Assembly (NCBI RefSeq): GCF_900111905.1
Contig: NZ_FOKM01000007.1
Location: forward strand, 248,001 to 312,000
Length of the DNA stretch: 64,000 nt
Reading direction: 5' to 3'
Source of the DNA: Rhizobium sp. NFR07
Lineage (GTDB): Bacteria > Pseudomonadota > Alphaproteobacteria > Rhizobiales > Rhizobiaceae
The notes under the pieces were generated by a model. That model was not told the origin of the DNA. It saw nothing but the letters and a program-made list of their open reading frames with translations, and did no database searches. How positions within the stretch are numbered: the first letter of the stretch is position 1; each line of letters starts with the position of its first letter. Position numbers and translations under genes: made by a program. This document shows, piece after piece, positions 47,253 through 55,682 of this stretch.

Positions 47253-47790
47253 AACCTTCTCCTGCACGGATAGCGCGCAGAAAGAATCGTCCACCGCACG
47301 TCTGTCATCTTGTCGTTACTTGTCTACAGCATTGTCAGTGGCAGGCAAGCGACGGTCCCGCGAACCGCCGCCGCACCCTTGCGCGACCGTGAAAATGCTC
47401 GTCCGCCAGGTCATCAACACGGCTTGCCCACCTGTGATGAGGACGATTGGAGCGAGGAAGGCCTTTCCCAAGACGCCACCGCTCGTCTCGCCGGCCGCCA
47501 ATGTCTTGACACATTGGGCCGGCTTTTTCTTGCGATAAATCAGCAGCTTCCGGACGCCCTAAGCCAAACGGGTGGTAACTTCCGACGCCGTGCGCCGCTC
47601 AGTGGAAAACCGTTCAACTTGCGGCCGCCAAAGAATTAGCAAGAAAAATATAAGCAATAGACAATCTACCTACCGGAAATTGACGTAATGCAGATTGACG
47701 TTTAGTCGCGTATAACCGGTGCCGGAATACCGTACCATGGAACCACTCGGGAAGATCTTCGAGATGCCCGGATCATGAGAGACGAATACC
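47253..47790 (+). other. 538-bp intergenic region, candidate small RNA
   Basis: Contains no convincing gene (a 109-codon open frame at 47310-47639 runs through the terminator hairpin and has poor composition). A strong plus-strand terminator at 47490-47528 has no upstream gene on that strand, so a non-coding transcript of up to ~230 nt may end there. The right part (47640-47720) is AT-richer and carries two copies of ATTGACGT, 15 bp apart (47679 and 47694). Confidence 0.4.
47490..47528 (+). terminator. Orphan Rho-independent terminator
   Basis: GCCGGC, a 2-nt bulge, CCAATGT, loop CTTGAC, ACATTGG, GCCGGC, then TTTTT. The T tract is only on the plus strand. The neighbouring gene to the left (TauE/SafE) is on the minus strand, so it does not explain this terminator. 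Confidence 0.85.
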
Positions 47791-47988
47791 ATGCCCAAAG
47801 CTCTTAAGAAGCAACACGTGCCGGAGGTTCTGCCGGCTGAAGAGCTCGATGAAGACTTCGGTTCCCCCGAGGATATGGCTGCGCTGATGGTGGAGGCTTT
47901 CACCATGCCCATGGCATCTGATCTGGCCGACACGCAGGACGAAGACACCACCAAAGCAACGCCTCACACTCCCAAGTCGCGCAATTGA
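47791..47988 (+). CDS. Small acidic hypothetical protein
   Basis: 65 residues: basic start MPKALKKQHVPEVLPAEELD followed by an acidic, disordered-looking body (EDFGSPEDMAALMVEAFTMP). The ribosome site is weak (GAGAC). Its stop overlaps a TTG start of the next gene by 4 bp, which argues that the pair is real and coupled. No homology recognised. Confidence 0.55.
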   Translation: MPKALKKQHVPEVLPAEELDEDFGSPEDMAALMVEAFTMPMASDLADTQDEDTTKATPHTPKSRN

Positions 47989-48317
47989 CCGACGCGCGCA
48001 TTGGCTCGCAAGACCCGATCAAACTCCACCCTGAAGTCGCCCGCTTCGCCGAACTGCTGCGCCGCATAGAGGTGCAATTGGCAACCAACGATGCTGCCGA
48101 TTGGGCCATAATGGTCGGTCGCTGCCGCTTTGCCGTCGAAAAGTCCGATGCGTGGGGCCTGCATGGGTTCCTGGGCATGTGCGGCGGCATGGGCACTCTC
48201 AACGACGTCGTACTCCATCGTGATGGAAAAATGCTGACGACGGAGAACGACCAGCTTCACGAGATGCTGGAAGAAGCATGGAGACTGGGAGAGAAATTGC
48301 AGCGAGAGGAACCGTGA
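47985..48317 (+). CDS. DUF6966-like small protein
   Basis: 110 residues from a TTG overlapping the previous stop (TTGA). Helical and soluble: VARFAELLRRIEVQLATNDA, FLGMCGGMGTLNDVVLH, ENDQLHEMLEEAWRLGEKLQ. The pattern resembles the small family now labelled DUF6966, sometimes found near immunity-type genes; function unknown. An ATG-free start and the 4-bp coupling suggest it depends on the upstream small gene. Confidence 0.65.
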   Translation: MTDARIGSQDPIKLHPEVARFAELLRRIEVQLATNDAADWAIMVGRCRFAVEKSDAWGLHGFLGMCGGMGTLNDVVLHRDGKMLTTENDQLHEMLEEAWRLGEKLQREEP

Positions 48318-48405
48318 TTTAGGTCCCCAACTGAATTTGCCTCACGGCCATCCGGCGCCTTGGAGCAACGGCGGACCAATCGTCCCCCCCCCCGACTTTC
48401 CCGCG

Positions 48406-49776
48406 TCAGTCGCAATAGCGGCGGCCGCCCTTGCGGGATCTCAGGTCGAAGTGGAAATGGTTCCAGTGCTCCTTGTTGCTGCCGGGGCCGAGCACGGTGT
48501 TGAAATACTTGCAGCTGTCGCCACGCACGGATTTCAAGAGACCGCCTTCACGGAAGGAGAAAAGCCCCTTCTTGCGCACGTCGATATCATGGCCGTTCTT
48601 CAACACGATCGCGCCGATATCGATCGCATTGCCGCGGGCATGTTCCGACATCGGATTGTAGCGCTGGCGGCTATTGTTCATCTTGCGGCAGGAATAGCCG
48701 CCCATCGGCTGGATCTGGCGAATGCCGGTCAGGTAGCGGGTGCGGGCGGAAATCGCCAGATCGTTCTTCACCCATTTGGCAAACGCAAGCGTCACCTGGC
48801 AATTGAGCGTCACCGCGGGTTTCACGTCGATACCGCCCGAAAGGCCGGACAGCTTGACGGGATAGTCGATACCGCAGCTCTTCCCCTGGGAAATCCGCGG
48901 CAGGTCTCTGAACTCTACGCCGAGGCGACGCAGCTCGCTGCGGCAGGCGACTTCCGATTGCGGCATCACGTTGCGCAGCCACGGCGCATCCGGTTCGCTC
49001 ATAGGCGCGTCGCTGGCAACGGGATTGTTGGGCCGCAGCATCGCCACTTCCTGGGTCTCCGTTGGCGCGCGGCTTGGCGCGACGACAGGAGAACGATCAC
49101 CCCACATCATGGCGGCGCCCGTGCCCTGGCGACTGACCCCGGCACCCTGCCGTTTCGGCGGCACGACGACGCGATCGTCGGCACTCGGCGCGGCCGAAAT
49201 CGGCTGGCGCCGCCCCTGCAGCGCCACGGGATTGTCGGTGCCGATCCCGTCCACCACAGGCTGATCGCCGACGCCTTCGGCAATATCCGTATCCTGCTCT
49301 TCCGCCAGCCCGACGACGTCGCTCTCGTCCGGCCCGAAGCCGAACTCCTCATCCATGTTGACGCCTTCGGAGGGAACGGACATCTGGCCGCCCTGCCCGG
49401 ACGCGCGCCCGGCAGACGCCTGGCCCATGGCCTCGTCGCTGTCGATCATCGGCAGCCGGCCCTGGGGCGCTGGCTGGGCGCTTGGCTGATAGACCGGCTG
49501 CGCGCCATCCGGCGCGCGCAGGTAATGGCCGCCATCGTTCGAGGCATTCGGCGCCATATAGCCGCCGCCGGCCTGAGAAACCGGCGCTGATGCCATGGGA
49601 TAGGGTTGCTGGGAAATCGGTTCCGGCGGCAGCGAACGGCTGGGTGAAATGGACCCGACCTGCGTGCCGTTGTCGATCGACGCCGGCGGAACAAGCCCTT
49701 CGGCCGAACAGGCGACCAGCATTGTCGAGACCATCAGCGCGCCGATCACTCGGCGGGTTAAGGGAGCATACGCCAT
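48406..49776 (-). CDS. Extensin-family lipoprotein (peptidase M15-like C-terminal domain)
   Basis: 456 residues from the ATG at 49776. The signal ends in a lipobox (STMLVACS), so it is membrane-anchored by lipid. A ~230-residue Pro/Gln/Ser-rich linker follows, then the extensin-like C-terminal domain: CRSELRRLGVEFRDLPRIS, CQVTLAFAKWVKNDL, EHARGNAIDIGAIVLKNG and KEHWNHFHFDLRSRKGGRRY. The last two segments have the His/Asp and His spacing of D-Ala-D-Ala metallopeptidases (M15), so a peptidoglycan role is likely. Six or more cysteines could form disulfides. Confidence 0.9.
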   Translation of the reverse strand: MAYAPLTRRVIGALMVSTMLVACSAEGLVPPASIDNGTQVGSISPSRSLPPEPISQQPYPMASAPVSQAGGGYMAPNASNDGGHYLRAPDGAQPVYQPSAQPAPQGRLPMIDSDEAMGQASAGRASGQGGQMSVPSEGVNMDEEFGFGPDESDVVGLAEEQDTDIAEGVGDQPVVDGIGTDNPVALQGRRQPISAAPSADDRVVVPPKRQGAGVSRQGTGAAMMWGDRSPVVAPSRAPTETQEVAMLRPNNPVASDAPMSEPDAPWLRNVMPQSEVACRSELRRLGVEFRDLPRISQGKSCGIDYPVKLSGLSGGIDVKPAVTLNCQVTLAFAKWVKNDLAISARTRYLTGIRQIQPMGGYSCRKMNNSRQRYNPMSEHARGNAIDIGAIVLKNGHDIDVRKKGLFSFREGGLLKSVRGDSCKYFNTVLGPGSNKEHWNHFHFDLRSRKGGRRYCD

Positions 49777-49920
49777 ACCAGTTGCCACTCTTCCGGTGCC
49801 GAAATGACACAATTGGGCAGTTTAGGCAGGTTCGGTAAACGAAACCTTGCCACATGGCGGCGCTTTCTGGGCCATTTCGGGTCGCCGATACGACGCCGGG
49901 CCAAGCCGATCACAGAGATC

Positions 49921-49951
49921 GAAGGCCGGAATGCTTTCGCATCCGGCCTTC
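49921..49951. terminator. Long hairpin between the extensin-family gene and the chemoreceptor
   Basis: GAAGGCCGGA-A-TGC loop TTTC GCA-T-CCGGCCTTC: about 13 paired positions. It sits 42 bp beyond the stop of the chemoreceptor gene. No T tract follows on either strand, so it may instead be a repetitive palindrome; AAAGGCCGGAACC recurs at 49980. Confidence 0.5.
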
Positions 49952-49993
49952 GGTTATATGCAAATCAATGCGTTAGCGTAAAAGGCCGGAACC

Positions 49994-51811
49994 TCAGGCA
50001 GCGCGCGTCAGGCGCTGTCCGCCGCCCGCAGCATCCAGCCTGAATGCCTGAAGCAGATGCTGCAGGTGCAGGCTCTGTTCGGCGAGAACCTGGCTTGCCG
50101 CCGTCGTCTCCTCCACCATCGCGGCATTCTGCTGGGTCATCTGATCCATGTGGTTGACCGAGGAATTGATCTCCTGCAGCCCCGTCGCCTGTTCCTGCGA
50201 GGTGGTCGCGATCGTCTCCACATGGGCATTGACCTTTTCGACCAGTGCCGCGATCTCGACCAGAGCGTCGCCGGTGGAGCGCACCAGCGCCACCCCGCCC
50301 TCGACCTCCTGCACGGAATTCGAGATCAGCGTCTTGATCTCCTTCGCAGCCCCTGCAGAGCGCTGCGCGAGCTCCCTGACCTCGGAGGCAACGACTGCAA
50401 AGCCCCTGCCCGCCTCGCCGGCTCGCGCCGCCTCGACACCGGCATTCAGCGCCAGCAGGTTCGTCTGGAAGGCGATCTCATCGATGACGGAGATGATCTG
50501 GCTGATCTTGCTCGACGCGCCTTCGATGCGGCCCATCGCGTCGATCGCATCGCGGACGATCGCACCGGAGCGGCTGGCGCTCGCCTTGGTCTCGCTCACC
50601 ATGTCGCGCGCTTCCTTGGCCCGCTGCGAGGCGGTGCGCACGGTGGTTGTGATCTCGTCGAGCGCCGCCGCCGTTTCTTCCAGCGCCGCCGCCTGCTGCT
50701 CGGTGCGCTTGGCCAGATTGCCGGTCGCGCTCGAAATGTCCGAGGCGCTGTCGCGCACGATCATGCCGGTCTCCGAAATCGCCACGATCGCCGAATTCAG
50801 CGCACCGACCGCAGCGTTGAAGTCACCGCGCAGCTTGCCATAGTCCTCGCCGATCTCGCCGAGCGAGACTGAAAGATCGCCGCCCGCCAGATGCTCGAGC
50901 GCGGCTCCCAGTTCCTGCATCGCCCGCGACTGACGGTCGGCAGCAGTCGAGATCGCCCGCTCACTGGCAGACCGTTCCGCCGCGATCGCACGCTGCTGAT
51001 CCGCCTCACGGGCCTGCAGCGCCGAGCGCTCCTCGACCGAGTCACGCAACACGAGAAGCGCACGGGCCATCTCGCCGATCTCGTTTTTCTGTTCGGTACA
51101 GGGCACCGCCACGCCGGACGCGCCGCCTGCGATCGCCTGCAGCACCTGCCGTACCTTGTAGAGCGGACCGGTGACGCTCTTGACGACGAACCAGGCTCCA
51201 CCGATCAGAAGCAGTGCGCCCACGCCAAAAATCCCGGCAAACGTAAAGGCGTCGCGGCGGAACATCGCGTCGAGGTCGTCGACATAGACGCCGGTGCCGA
51301 CGATCCAGCCCCAGGGCTCGAAACCGGCGACATGCGAGAACTTTTCCACCGGCTGGTCGGCACCGGGCTTCGGCCAGTAATAGTCGACAAACCCCTTGCC
51401 GCCGGCCTTCACCACCTTCACGAATTCGACGAACAGGAATTTCCCGTTCGGGTCCTTGTTCTGCGTCAGGTCGGAGCCGTTCATCTCCGGCTTCACCGCA
51501 TGCATCACCATCGTCGGATGCATGTCGTTGATCCAGAAATAGCCCGAACCGTTATCGTAGCGCATGGCGGAGATCACCGCCTTTGCCTCGGTCTGCGCCT
51601 GATCGCGCGTCATTGCGCCCGAGGCTTCCATCGCCTGGTATTTCTTCATCACGGCCAGCGCCGTGTCGTTCATCTGCGCGAGACCGGCCTTCCGTTCCCG
51701 CTCCGATGAAGAATAACTTTCCAATAGACTGAAGGTCAGCGCCGCCGCGAGAATGATCAGTGACAATCCGACAAGGCAATAAAGCCGCCAGGAAATTGCT
51801 AGACGTTGCAT
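49994..51811 (-). CDS. Methyl-accepting chemotaxis protein with single Cache domain
   Basis: 605 residues. TM1 at about 10-30 (LVGLSLIILAAALTFSLL), an sCache_2 ligand domain (AVISAMRYDNGSGYFWIND, HAVKPEMNGSDLTQNKDPNG, GFEPWGWIVGTGVYVDDLD), TM2 near 200, HAMP, and a full signalling domain with the tip [20 protein letters not shown] and [20 protein letters not shown]. sCache_2 receptors usually sense small organic acids. Single gene. Confidence 0.95.
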   Translation of the reverse strand: MQRLAISWRLYCLVGLSLIILAAALTFSLLESYSSSERERKAGLAQMNDTALAVMKKYQAMEASGAMTRDQAQTEAKAVISAMRYDNGSGYFWINDMHPTMVMHAVKPEMNGSDLTQNKDPNGKFLFVEFVKVVKAGGKGFVDYYWPKPGADQPVEKFSHVAGFEPWGWIVGTGVYVDDLDAMFRRDAFTFAGIFGVGALLLIGGAWFVVKSVTGPLYKVRQVLQAIAGGASGVAVPCTEQKNEIGEMARALLVLRDSVEERSALQAREADQQRAIAAERSASERAISTAADRQSRAMQELGAALEHLAGGDLSVSLGEIGEDYGKLRGDFNAAVGALNSAIVAISETGMIVRDSASDISSATGNLAKRTEQQAAALEETAAALDEITTTVRTASQRAKEARDMVSETKASASRSGAIVRDAIDAMGRIEGASSKISQIISVIDEIAFQTNLLALNAGVEAARAGEAGRGFAVVASEVRELAQRSAGAAKEIKTLISNSVQEVEGGVALVRSTGDALVEIAALVEKVNAHVETIATTSQEQATGLQEINSSVNHMDQMTQQNAAMVEETTAASQVLAEQSLHLQHLLQAFRLDAAGGGQRLTRAA

Positions 51812-52041
51812 GTTACTCCCCCATTATTTGCAATTCGCATTAAATTCTAAACAAGGGAGATTACTGCGGTGTAAAATTCCACCGATACGCGCATTAGTCG
51901 AAGGTCTAATGCGGCGCCATGCCTCCTGCACATGGGAGCATGACGAAAAGACGCTGGCAAAGCGGAGAAACCTCGCTAATGTCAGCCACTTAGAGAGCGC
52001 TCCGCAAGAAGCTCGACGAACAGCAAGGAAGACTTCGCCCC

Positions 52042-52437
52042 ATGACCACGACGCCCGCCGCCAAACCGACCGGTGAACTGACCTTGAGAACGCTGGCAAT
52101 GCCGAGCGACGCCAATCCGGCCGGCGACATCTTCGGTGGTTGGGTCATGGCGCAGATGGACCTGGCCAGCGGCATCCGCGCCGCCGAACGCGCCCATGGC
52201 CGCGTCGTCACCGCCGCCGTCAAGGAAATGGCCTTCCAGCTTCCGGTCAAGATCGGCGACACGCTCAACGTCTATACCGAGATCACCCGCGTCGGCACCA
52301 GCTCCATCACCCTCAATGTCGAAGCCTGGGCGCACCGCTCCCGGCACCGCGCGCTGGAAAAAGTCACCGCCGCGACCTTCGTCATGGTCGCGCTCGACGA
52401 GAACGGCAAGTCGACGCCCGTCCCCTCCGAAGAATAG
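52042..52437 (+). CDS. Hotdog-fold acyl-CoA thioesterase (YciA-like)
   Basis: 131 residues. MPSDANPAGDIFGGWVMAQM carries the catalytic Asn/Asp region of YciA-type thioesterases, and VVTAAVKEMAFQLPVKIGDT and NVEAWAHRSRHRALEKV complete the fold. Hydrolyses medium-chain acyl-CoAs in the cytoplasm. It is 175 bp upstream of the condensation-type acyltransferase on the same strand, which could also act on acyl-CoA or acyl carriers. Confidence 0.93.
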   Translation: MTTTPAAKPTGELTLRTLAMPSDANPAGDIFGGWVMAQMDLASGIRAAERAHGRVVTAAVKEMAFQLPVKIGDTLNVYTEITRVGTSSITLNVEAWAHRSRHRALEKVTAATFVMVALDENGKSTPVPSEE

Positions 52438-52494
52438 GTCCCGGACGCGGCAATCCGGCCGCGTCGATCTCCCCTGATCCCACCTGTCCCGCGG

Positions 52495-52529
52495 CATATG
52501 CCCCGTGTCATATGCCCCCGTGTCATATG
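52495..52529. repeat. Triple CATATG short tandem repeat
   Basis: CATATG at 52495, 52509 and 52524, separated by CCCCGTGT and CCCCCGTGT. The unit CCCCGTGTCATATG is repeated once with one C inserted. It lies 84-118 bp before the acyltransferase start, in the only gap between that gene and the thioesterase gene. The CATATG boxes are palindromes spaced 14-15 bp apart. Could be a regulator array or a slippage-prone tract. Confidence 0.7.
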
Positions 52530-52612
52530 CAACGACATTCGAAAGGACCGAAACCAACGGATAACGCTGGCTTTTCAAATTGGGCGACAATCCCGATTTT
52601 GGAGATGCCGCC

Positions 52613-53932
52613 TTGGCCCTTCCCGAAAAACTCCCGTCCGATTTGACCGATTGCGGCGGGCTTCCCCCCCCTATGGTCCGGCTGCGCGAAATGGGCGTCT
52701 ATGAGCGCCTTTACTACTTGTGCTCCCTCGATCATCCGAAACAATTCTCCATCGCCGCCGAGATCGACGGCGACCTGCCGCTTCAGGAACTGCCGCATGC
52801 GTTCGCCCGCCTGCAACGCAGGCACCCGCTCCTCAACGTGGAGATCCACGACCAGTCGGCTTTCGGCGGCAGGCCGCGTCCGGCCTTCTACATATCCGAC
52901 CACCCGATCGAGGTCGCGCTCAGACCGCTCGTCGATGACGACGACTGGATGCGCGAGATCGAGTACCAGCAGGTGCTGCCCTTGGCGTCGGCGCCGGGTC
53001 CCCTGATGCGGGCGACGGTGTTCCACCGGCCGGGACGGGCGCAGATCCTGCTCACCTTTCACCACGCGATCGCCGACGGGATGTCGGCCGTCTTCGTGCT
53101 GCGCGACCTGGTGGCGGCCCTTGCTGGTCAGCATATCGGCCTGCTCTCCTCCCGCCCGTCCTGCGATACGCTGACGGTCATGCATCCGGAATTCACCCGC
53201 TCCTGCGATCCAAAGCCACCGCAGAAGCTGGATGCCGATGCTCTGCGCGCCATCGGGGCCGAGGCATCGCGACAGGCCAGCCTTGCCGGTCGGCCGAGTG
53301 TCAAGGCCGTCGCTCTCGACAAGGTCCTGACCCGGCGGCTGCGGGAAAAGGCGCGGACGCAGGGGACAACCGTGCACGGCGCCCTGTCCGCCGCCCAGAC
53401 CCTGAGCGGCTACGAACAGCGGCCGGGCATTCCCTATACGATCGTCTCGCCCCTCGACCTGCGCGAACTGCTCGGGGTCAACGACGAGAGCTGCGGCGTC
53501 TATATCGGCGTCAGCCGGCATGTGCATCTCGCCAGCAATCAGGAGAGCTTCTGGGCACTGGCACGCCAGGCCACCGATGAAATCGCGCTCGCGAAAAACA
53601 TCACCGCGACATCCAAATTCATGAAATCGGTCATGACCAATCTCCCCGCCTCCGCCCAGCCCGATCTTGCCATGGGCCTGATGACGGCGCGGCACCGCGA
53701 TGCGATGATATCGAACCTCGGCCGGCTCTCGATTCGCCAGGTATTCGGCGATCTGCGCATCTCCGCCGTCTGGGGTCCGGTCTATCATGCTCAGGCGCCG
53801 CAATCGCGCTTTCTCGGCGCGGCAACGGTGGGCTGTTGCCTTCGCCTGGTCGAGACGACACCCAGCGGCACCATGCCGCTTCTCGGCTCGGTCCGGCAAT
53901 GGCTCGAGGTCGCGACAACGCTGTCCGCCTGA
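52613..53932 (+). CDS. Stand-alone condensation-domain/PapA-like acyltransferase
   Basis: 439 residues from a TTG at 52613 with GGAG eight bases upstream; an ATG at 52673 is an alternative. The fold is that of NRPS condensation domains and PapA/wax-ester-type acyltransferases: the catalytic HHxxxDG is in LTFHHAIADGMSAVFVLRDL near residue 150, LQRRHPLLNVEI near 70, and the second-half TIVSPLDLRELLGVN and SNLGRLSIRQVFGD. No carrier protein, adenylation domain or polyketide synthase lies nearby, so it likely transfers an acyl chain from CoA to an alcohol or amine. An 8-C tract falls at 52664-52671 near the start. Confidence 0.82.
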   Translation: MALPEKLPSDLTDCGGLPPPMVRLREMGVYERLYYLCSLDHPKQFSIAAEIDGDLPLQELPHAFARLQRRHPLLNVEIHDQSAFGGRPRPAFYISDHPIEVALRPLVDDDDWMREIEYQQVLPLASAPGPLMRATVFHRPGRAQILLTFHHAIADGMSAVFVLRDLVAALAGQHIGLLSSRPSCDTLTVMHPEFTRSCDPKPPQKLDADALRAIGAEASRQASLAGRPSVKAVALDKVLTRRLREKARTQGTTVHGALSAAQTLSGYEQRPGIPYTIVSPLDLRELLGVNDESCGVYIGVSRHVHLASNQESFWALARQATDEIALAKNITATSKFMKSVMTNLPASAQPDLAMGLMTARHRDAMISNLGRLSIRQVFGDLRISAVWGPVYHAQAPQSRFLGAATVGCCLRLVETTPSGTMPLLGSVRQWLEVATTLSA

Positions 53933-53987
53933 CTGCCCATATCCATGCCTATGCGACTGACGGAGCGCGGAACGGCCCGGGGCGGCC

Positions 53988-54419
53988 TTATGCGAACGGC
54001 TCGTCCGCGCTCCGCACGTCCTTGAAGGCGGCCCTGATCTTGCCGATCGCGGTGTCGTCCAGCGTCGTCACTTCGTAGAAGCTGCTGTCCACGGCGCGAA
54101 TGACGATCCAGTCCCTGTCGGTCTCGGTGGGGAAGCGGCCGGTGAATTCACCCCAGATCACCTGGTCCGTCGCCTCCGCCAGCGCCGCCAGAACCGGACC
54201 CGAAACCTTCGCATTGTCCCGCGCCAGCGCTTCGAGCTCCTCGCCGCCATCGCCGGTCGCATCGAACCACTGGCGCCCGGGCTCGGAGGATTTCACCGCC
54301 GAAACCGTCCACGTCGCCTGCACCGACTTCGGAGCGAGCACGCGCAGGAAATGACGCAGCTCGACCACAAGCTCCCGCATCTTCGGGTCGTAAAGTCCAT
54401 ATATCCTGAGCGTTGCCAT
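53988..54419 (-). CDS. Hypothetical protein
   Basis: 143 residues from the ATG at 54419. Soluble; begins ATLRIYGLYDPKMRELVVEL and contains GEFTGRFPTETDRDWIVIRA and FYEVTTLDDTAIGKIRAAF. No domain recognised. It is convergent with the acyltransferase gene and downstream of the DUF1501/DUF1800 pair's end. Confidence 0.72.
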   Translation of the reverse strand: MATLRIYGLYDPKMRELVVELRHFLRVLAPKSVQATWTVSAVKSSEPGRQWFDATGDGGEELEALARDNAKVSGPVLAALAEATDQVIWGEFTGRFPTETDRDWIVIRAVDSSFYEVTTLDDTAIGKIRAAFKDVRSADEPFA

Positions 54420-54490
54420 GGCTGGTTTCCCGACACCCGCGTCCATACTGGCCTAAAACCGGTATCGAGGCGACGCGGCCCGTCGACCTA

Positions 54491-55678
54491 TCACCCTTTG
54501 AGGTAGACCGACGACGTATCGAATCCCAAACCCGGGAATACCTTGCCCGTCAGGTTGCCCGGTGTGATGTCGAACTGGCGGTAGAGCATCGCAGCCGCCA
54601 CCTCGCGCACGTCACCGGTCGGCATCAGGTCGCGCTCGTCCAGCAGGTCACCATCGCCCAGTCCCGGCCAATTGCCCAACACCTTGCCGCCGGGCACCGC
54701 GCCGCCCGCCAGGATGGCAAGCCCGCCGGTTCCATGGTCGGTGCCGTTGGTGCCGTTCTCCCGTGCCGTGCGGCCGAACTCGGTCATCGCCAGCACGACG
54801 GTCTTGTTCCAGACGTCGTCGCCCATGGCGTCCTTCAGCGTCAGAATGGCGGTGGCCAGGTCGCCGGCCGCCTTGCCGAACTGCATCGGCTGGCCGACAT
54901 GGGTATCCCAACCATTGAGCGAAAAGCTCGCGACGCGATAATCCTCGCGCAGCATCCCGGCCGTCAGCCTCGCCATGTCGGCAATTCCGGCACCGCGCTT
55001 CTCGTCCCCATACAGAAGGTCGGAAGCGATGTCCGCCTCCTTGGCCTCGTTCAGCGCCTTGGCGAAAGCCGGATCGTTGGCATAGAGCCGGTCGAGAAAG
55101 GCGATCTCGTCCTCGGCCAGCGCGAAATTGCTCTGGCTCGACCAGGAATCCGCCTTGTTGGGACCGGTCAGGATCAGCTCCATCGACGTATTGATGTCGA
55201 TCGCCCGGCGTGCGTCGGAACGCGGTATGACGGCAAGTGCCCGGTTCAGCCAGCCGCTCTTCTGGTTCTTGTCCGCTCCGCCCGTCTCCAGGATATCCTG
55301 CCCGTCGAAATGGCTGCGCTGGTCGCGATAAGGCGTCGAGACCGCATGGACGAAGGAAATCTGGTTTGCCTGCCACAGCGGCATCAGCGCCGAGGCGGAT
55401 GGATTGAGACCGAACAAGCCGTCGAGATCCAGCAGTCCGGTGTCGGGCCTGCGGGCAAGCTTGGGGCGCAAAGCCGCGAAGGCCGGGTCTCCATAGGGCT
55501 GCACGAGATCGAGCCCATCCATCGCGCCGCGCAGGATGATGGTGACGAAGCGATTGTCGCCCGGCATGGCTGCGAACGTCACCGGCGTCAGCACCGGCGC
55601 GGCAGCGGCACAGCAGGCGCCGGCCAGGAAGCCGCGGCGCGACAGGCGAAAACGTTCAGCGCTTTGATCGAAGCTCAT
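54491..55678 (-). CDS. DUF1501 protein with Tat signal
   Basis: 395 residues. Twin-arginine signal FRLSRRGFLAGACCAAAAPV, so exported folded. The family's sulfatase/alkaline-phosphatase-like fold shows in VTIILRGAMDGLDLVQPYGD, SFSLNGWDTHVGQPMQFGKA, VVLAMTEFGRTARENGTNGT and DHGTGGLAILAGGAVPGG. The DHG and TEFGR segments are where metal-binding residues sit in the phosphatase fold. It follows the DUF1800 gene by 4 bp, the usual pairing for these two families. Function unknown. Confidence 0.92.
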   Translation of the reverse strand: MSFDQSAERFRLSRRGFLAGACCAAAAPVLTPVTFAAMPGDNRFVTIILRGAMDGLDLVQPYGDPAFAALRPKLARRPDTGLLDLDGLFGLNPSASALMPLWQANQISFVHAVSTPYRDQRSHFDGQDILETGGADKNQKSGWLNRALAVIPRSDARRAIDINTSMELILTGPNKADSWSSQSNFALAEDEIAFLDRLYANDPAFAKALNEAKEADIASDLLYGDEKRGAGIADMARLTAGMLREDYRVASFSLNGWDTHVGQPMQFGKAAGDLATAILTLKDAMGDDVWNKTVVLAMTEFGRTARENGTNGTDHGTGGLAILAGGAVPGGKVLGNWPGLGDGDLLDERDLMPTGDVREVAAAMLYRQFDITPGNLTGKVFPGLGFDTSSVYLKG

Positions 55679-55682
55679 CGGT

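Noticed and set aside
47490..47528. Terminator of the TauE/SafE gene
   Set aside because: That gene is on the minus strand and ends at 46431; this hairpin is upstream of its start and its T tract is on the plus strand.
47310..47639. 109-codon open frame in the intergenic region
   Set aside because: Runs through the strong terminator hairpin, has no ribosome site and composition unlike a protein.
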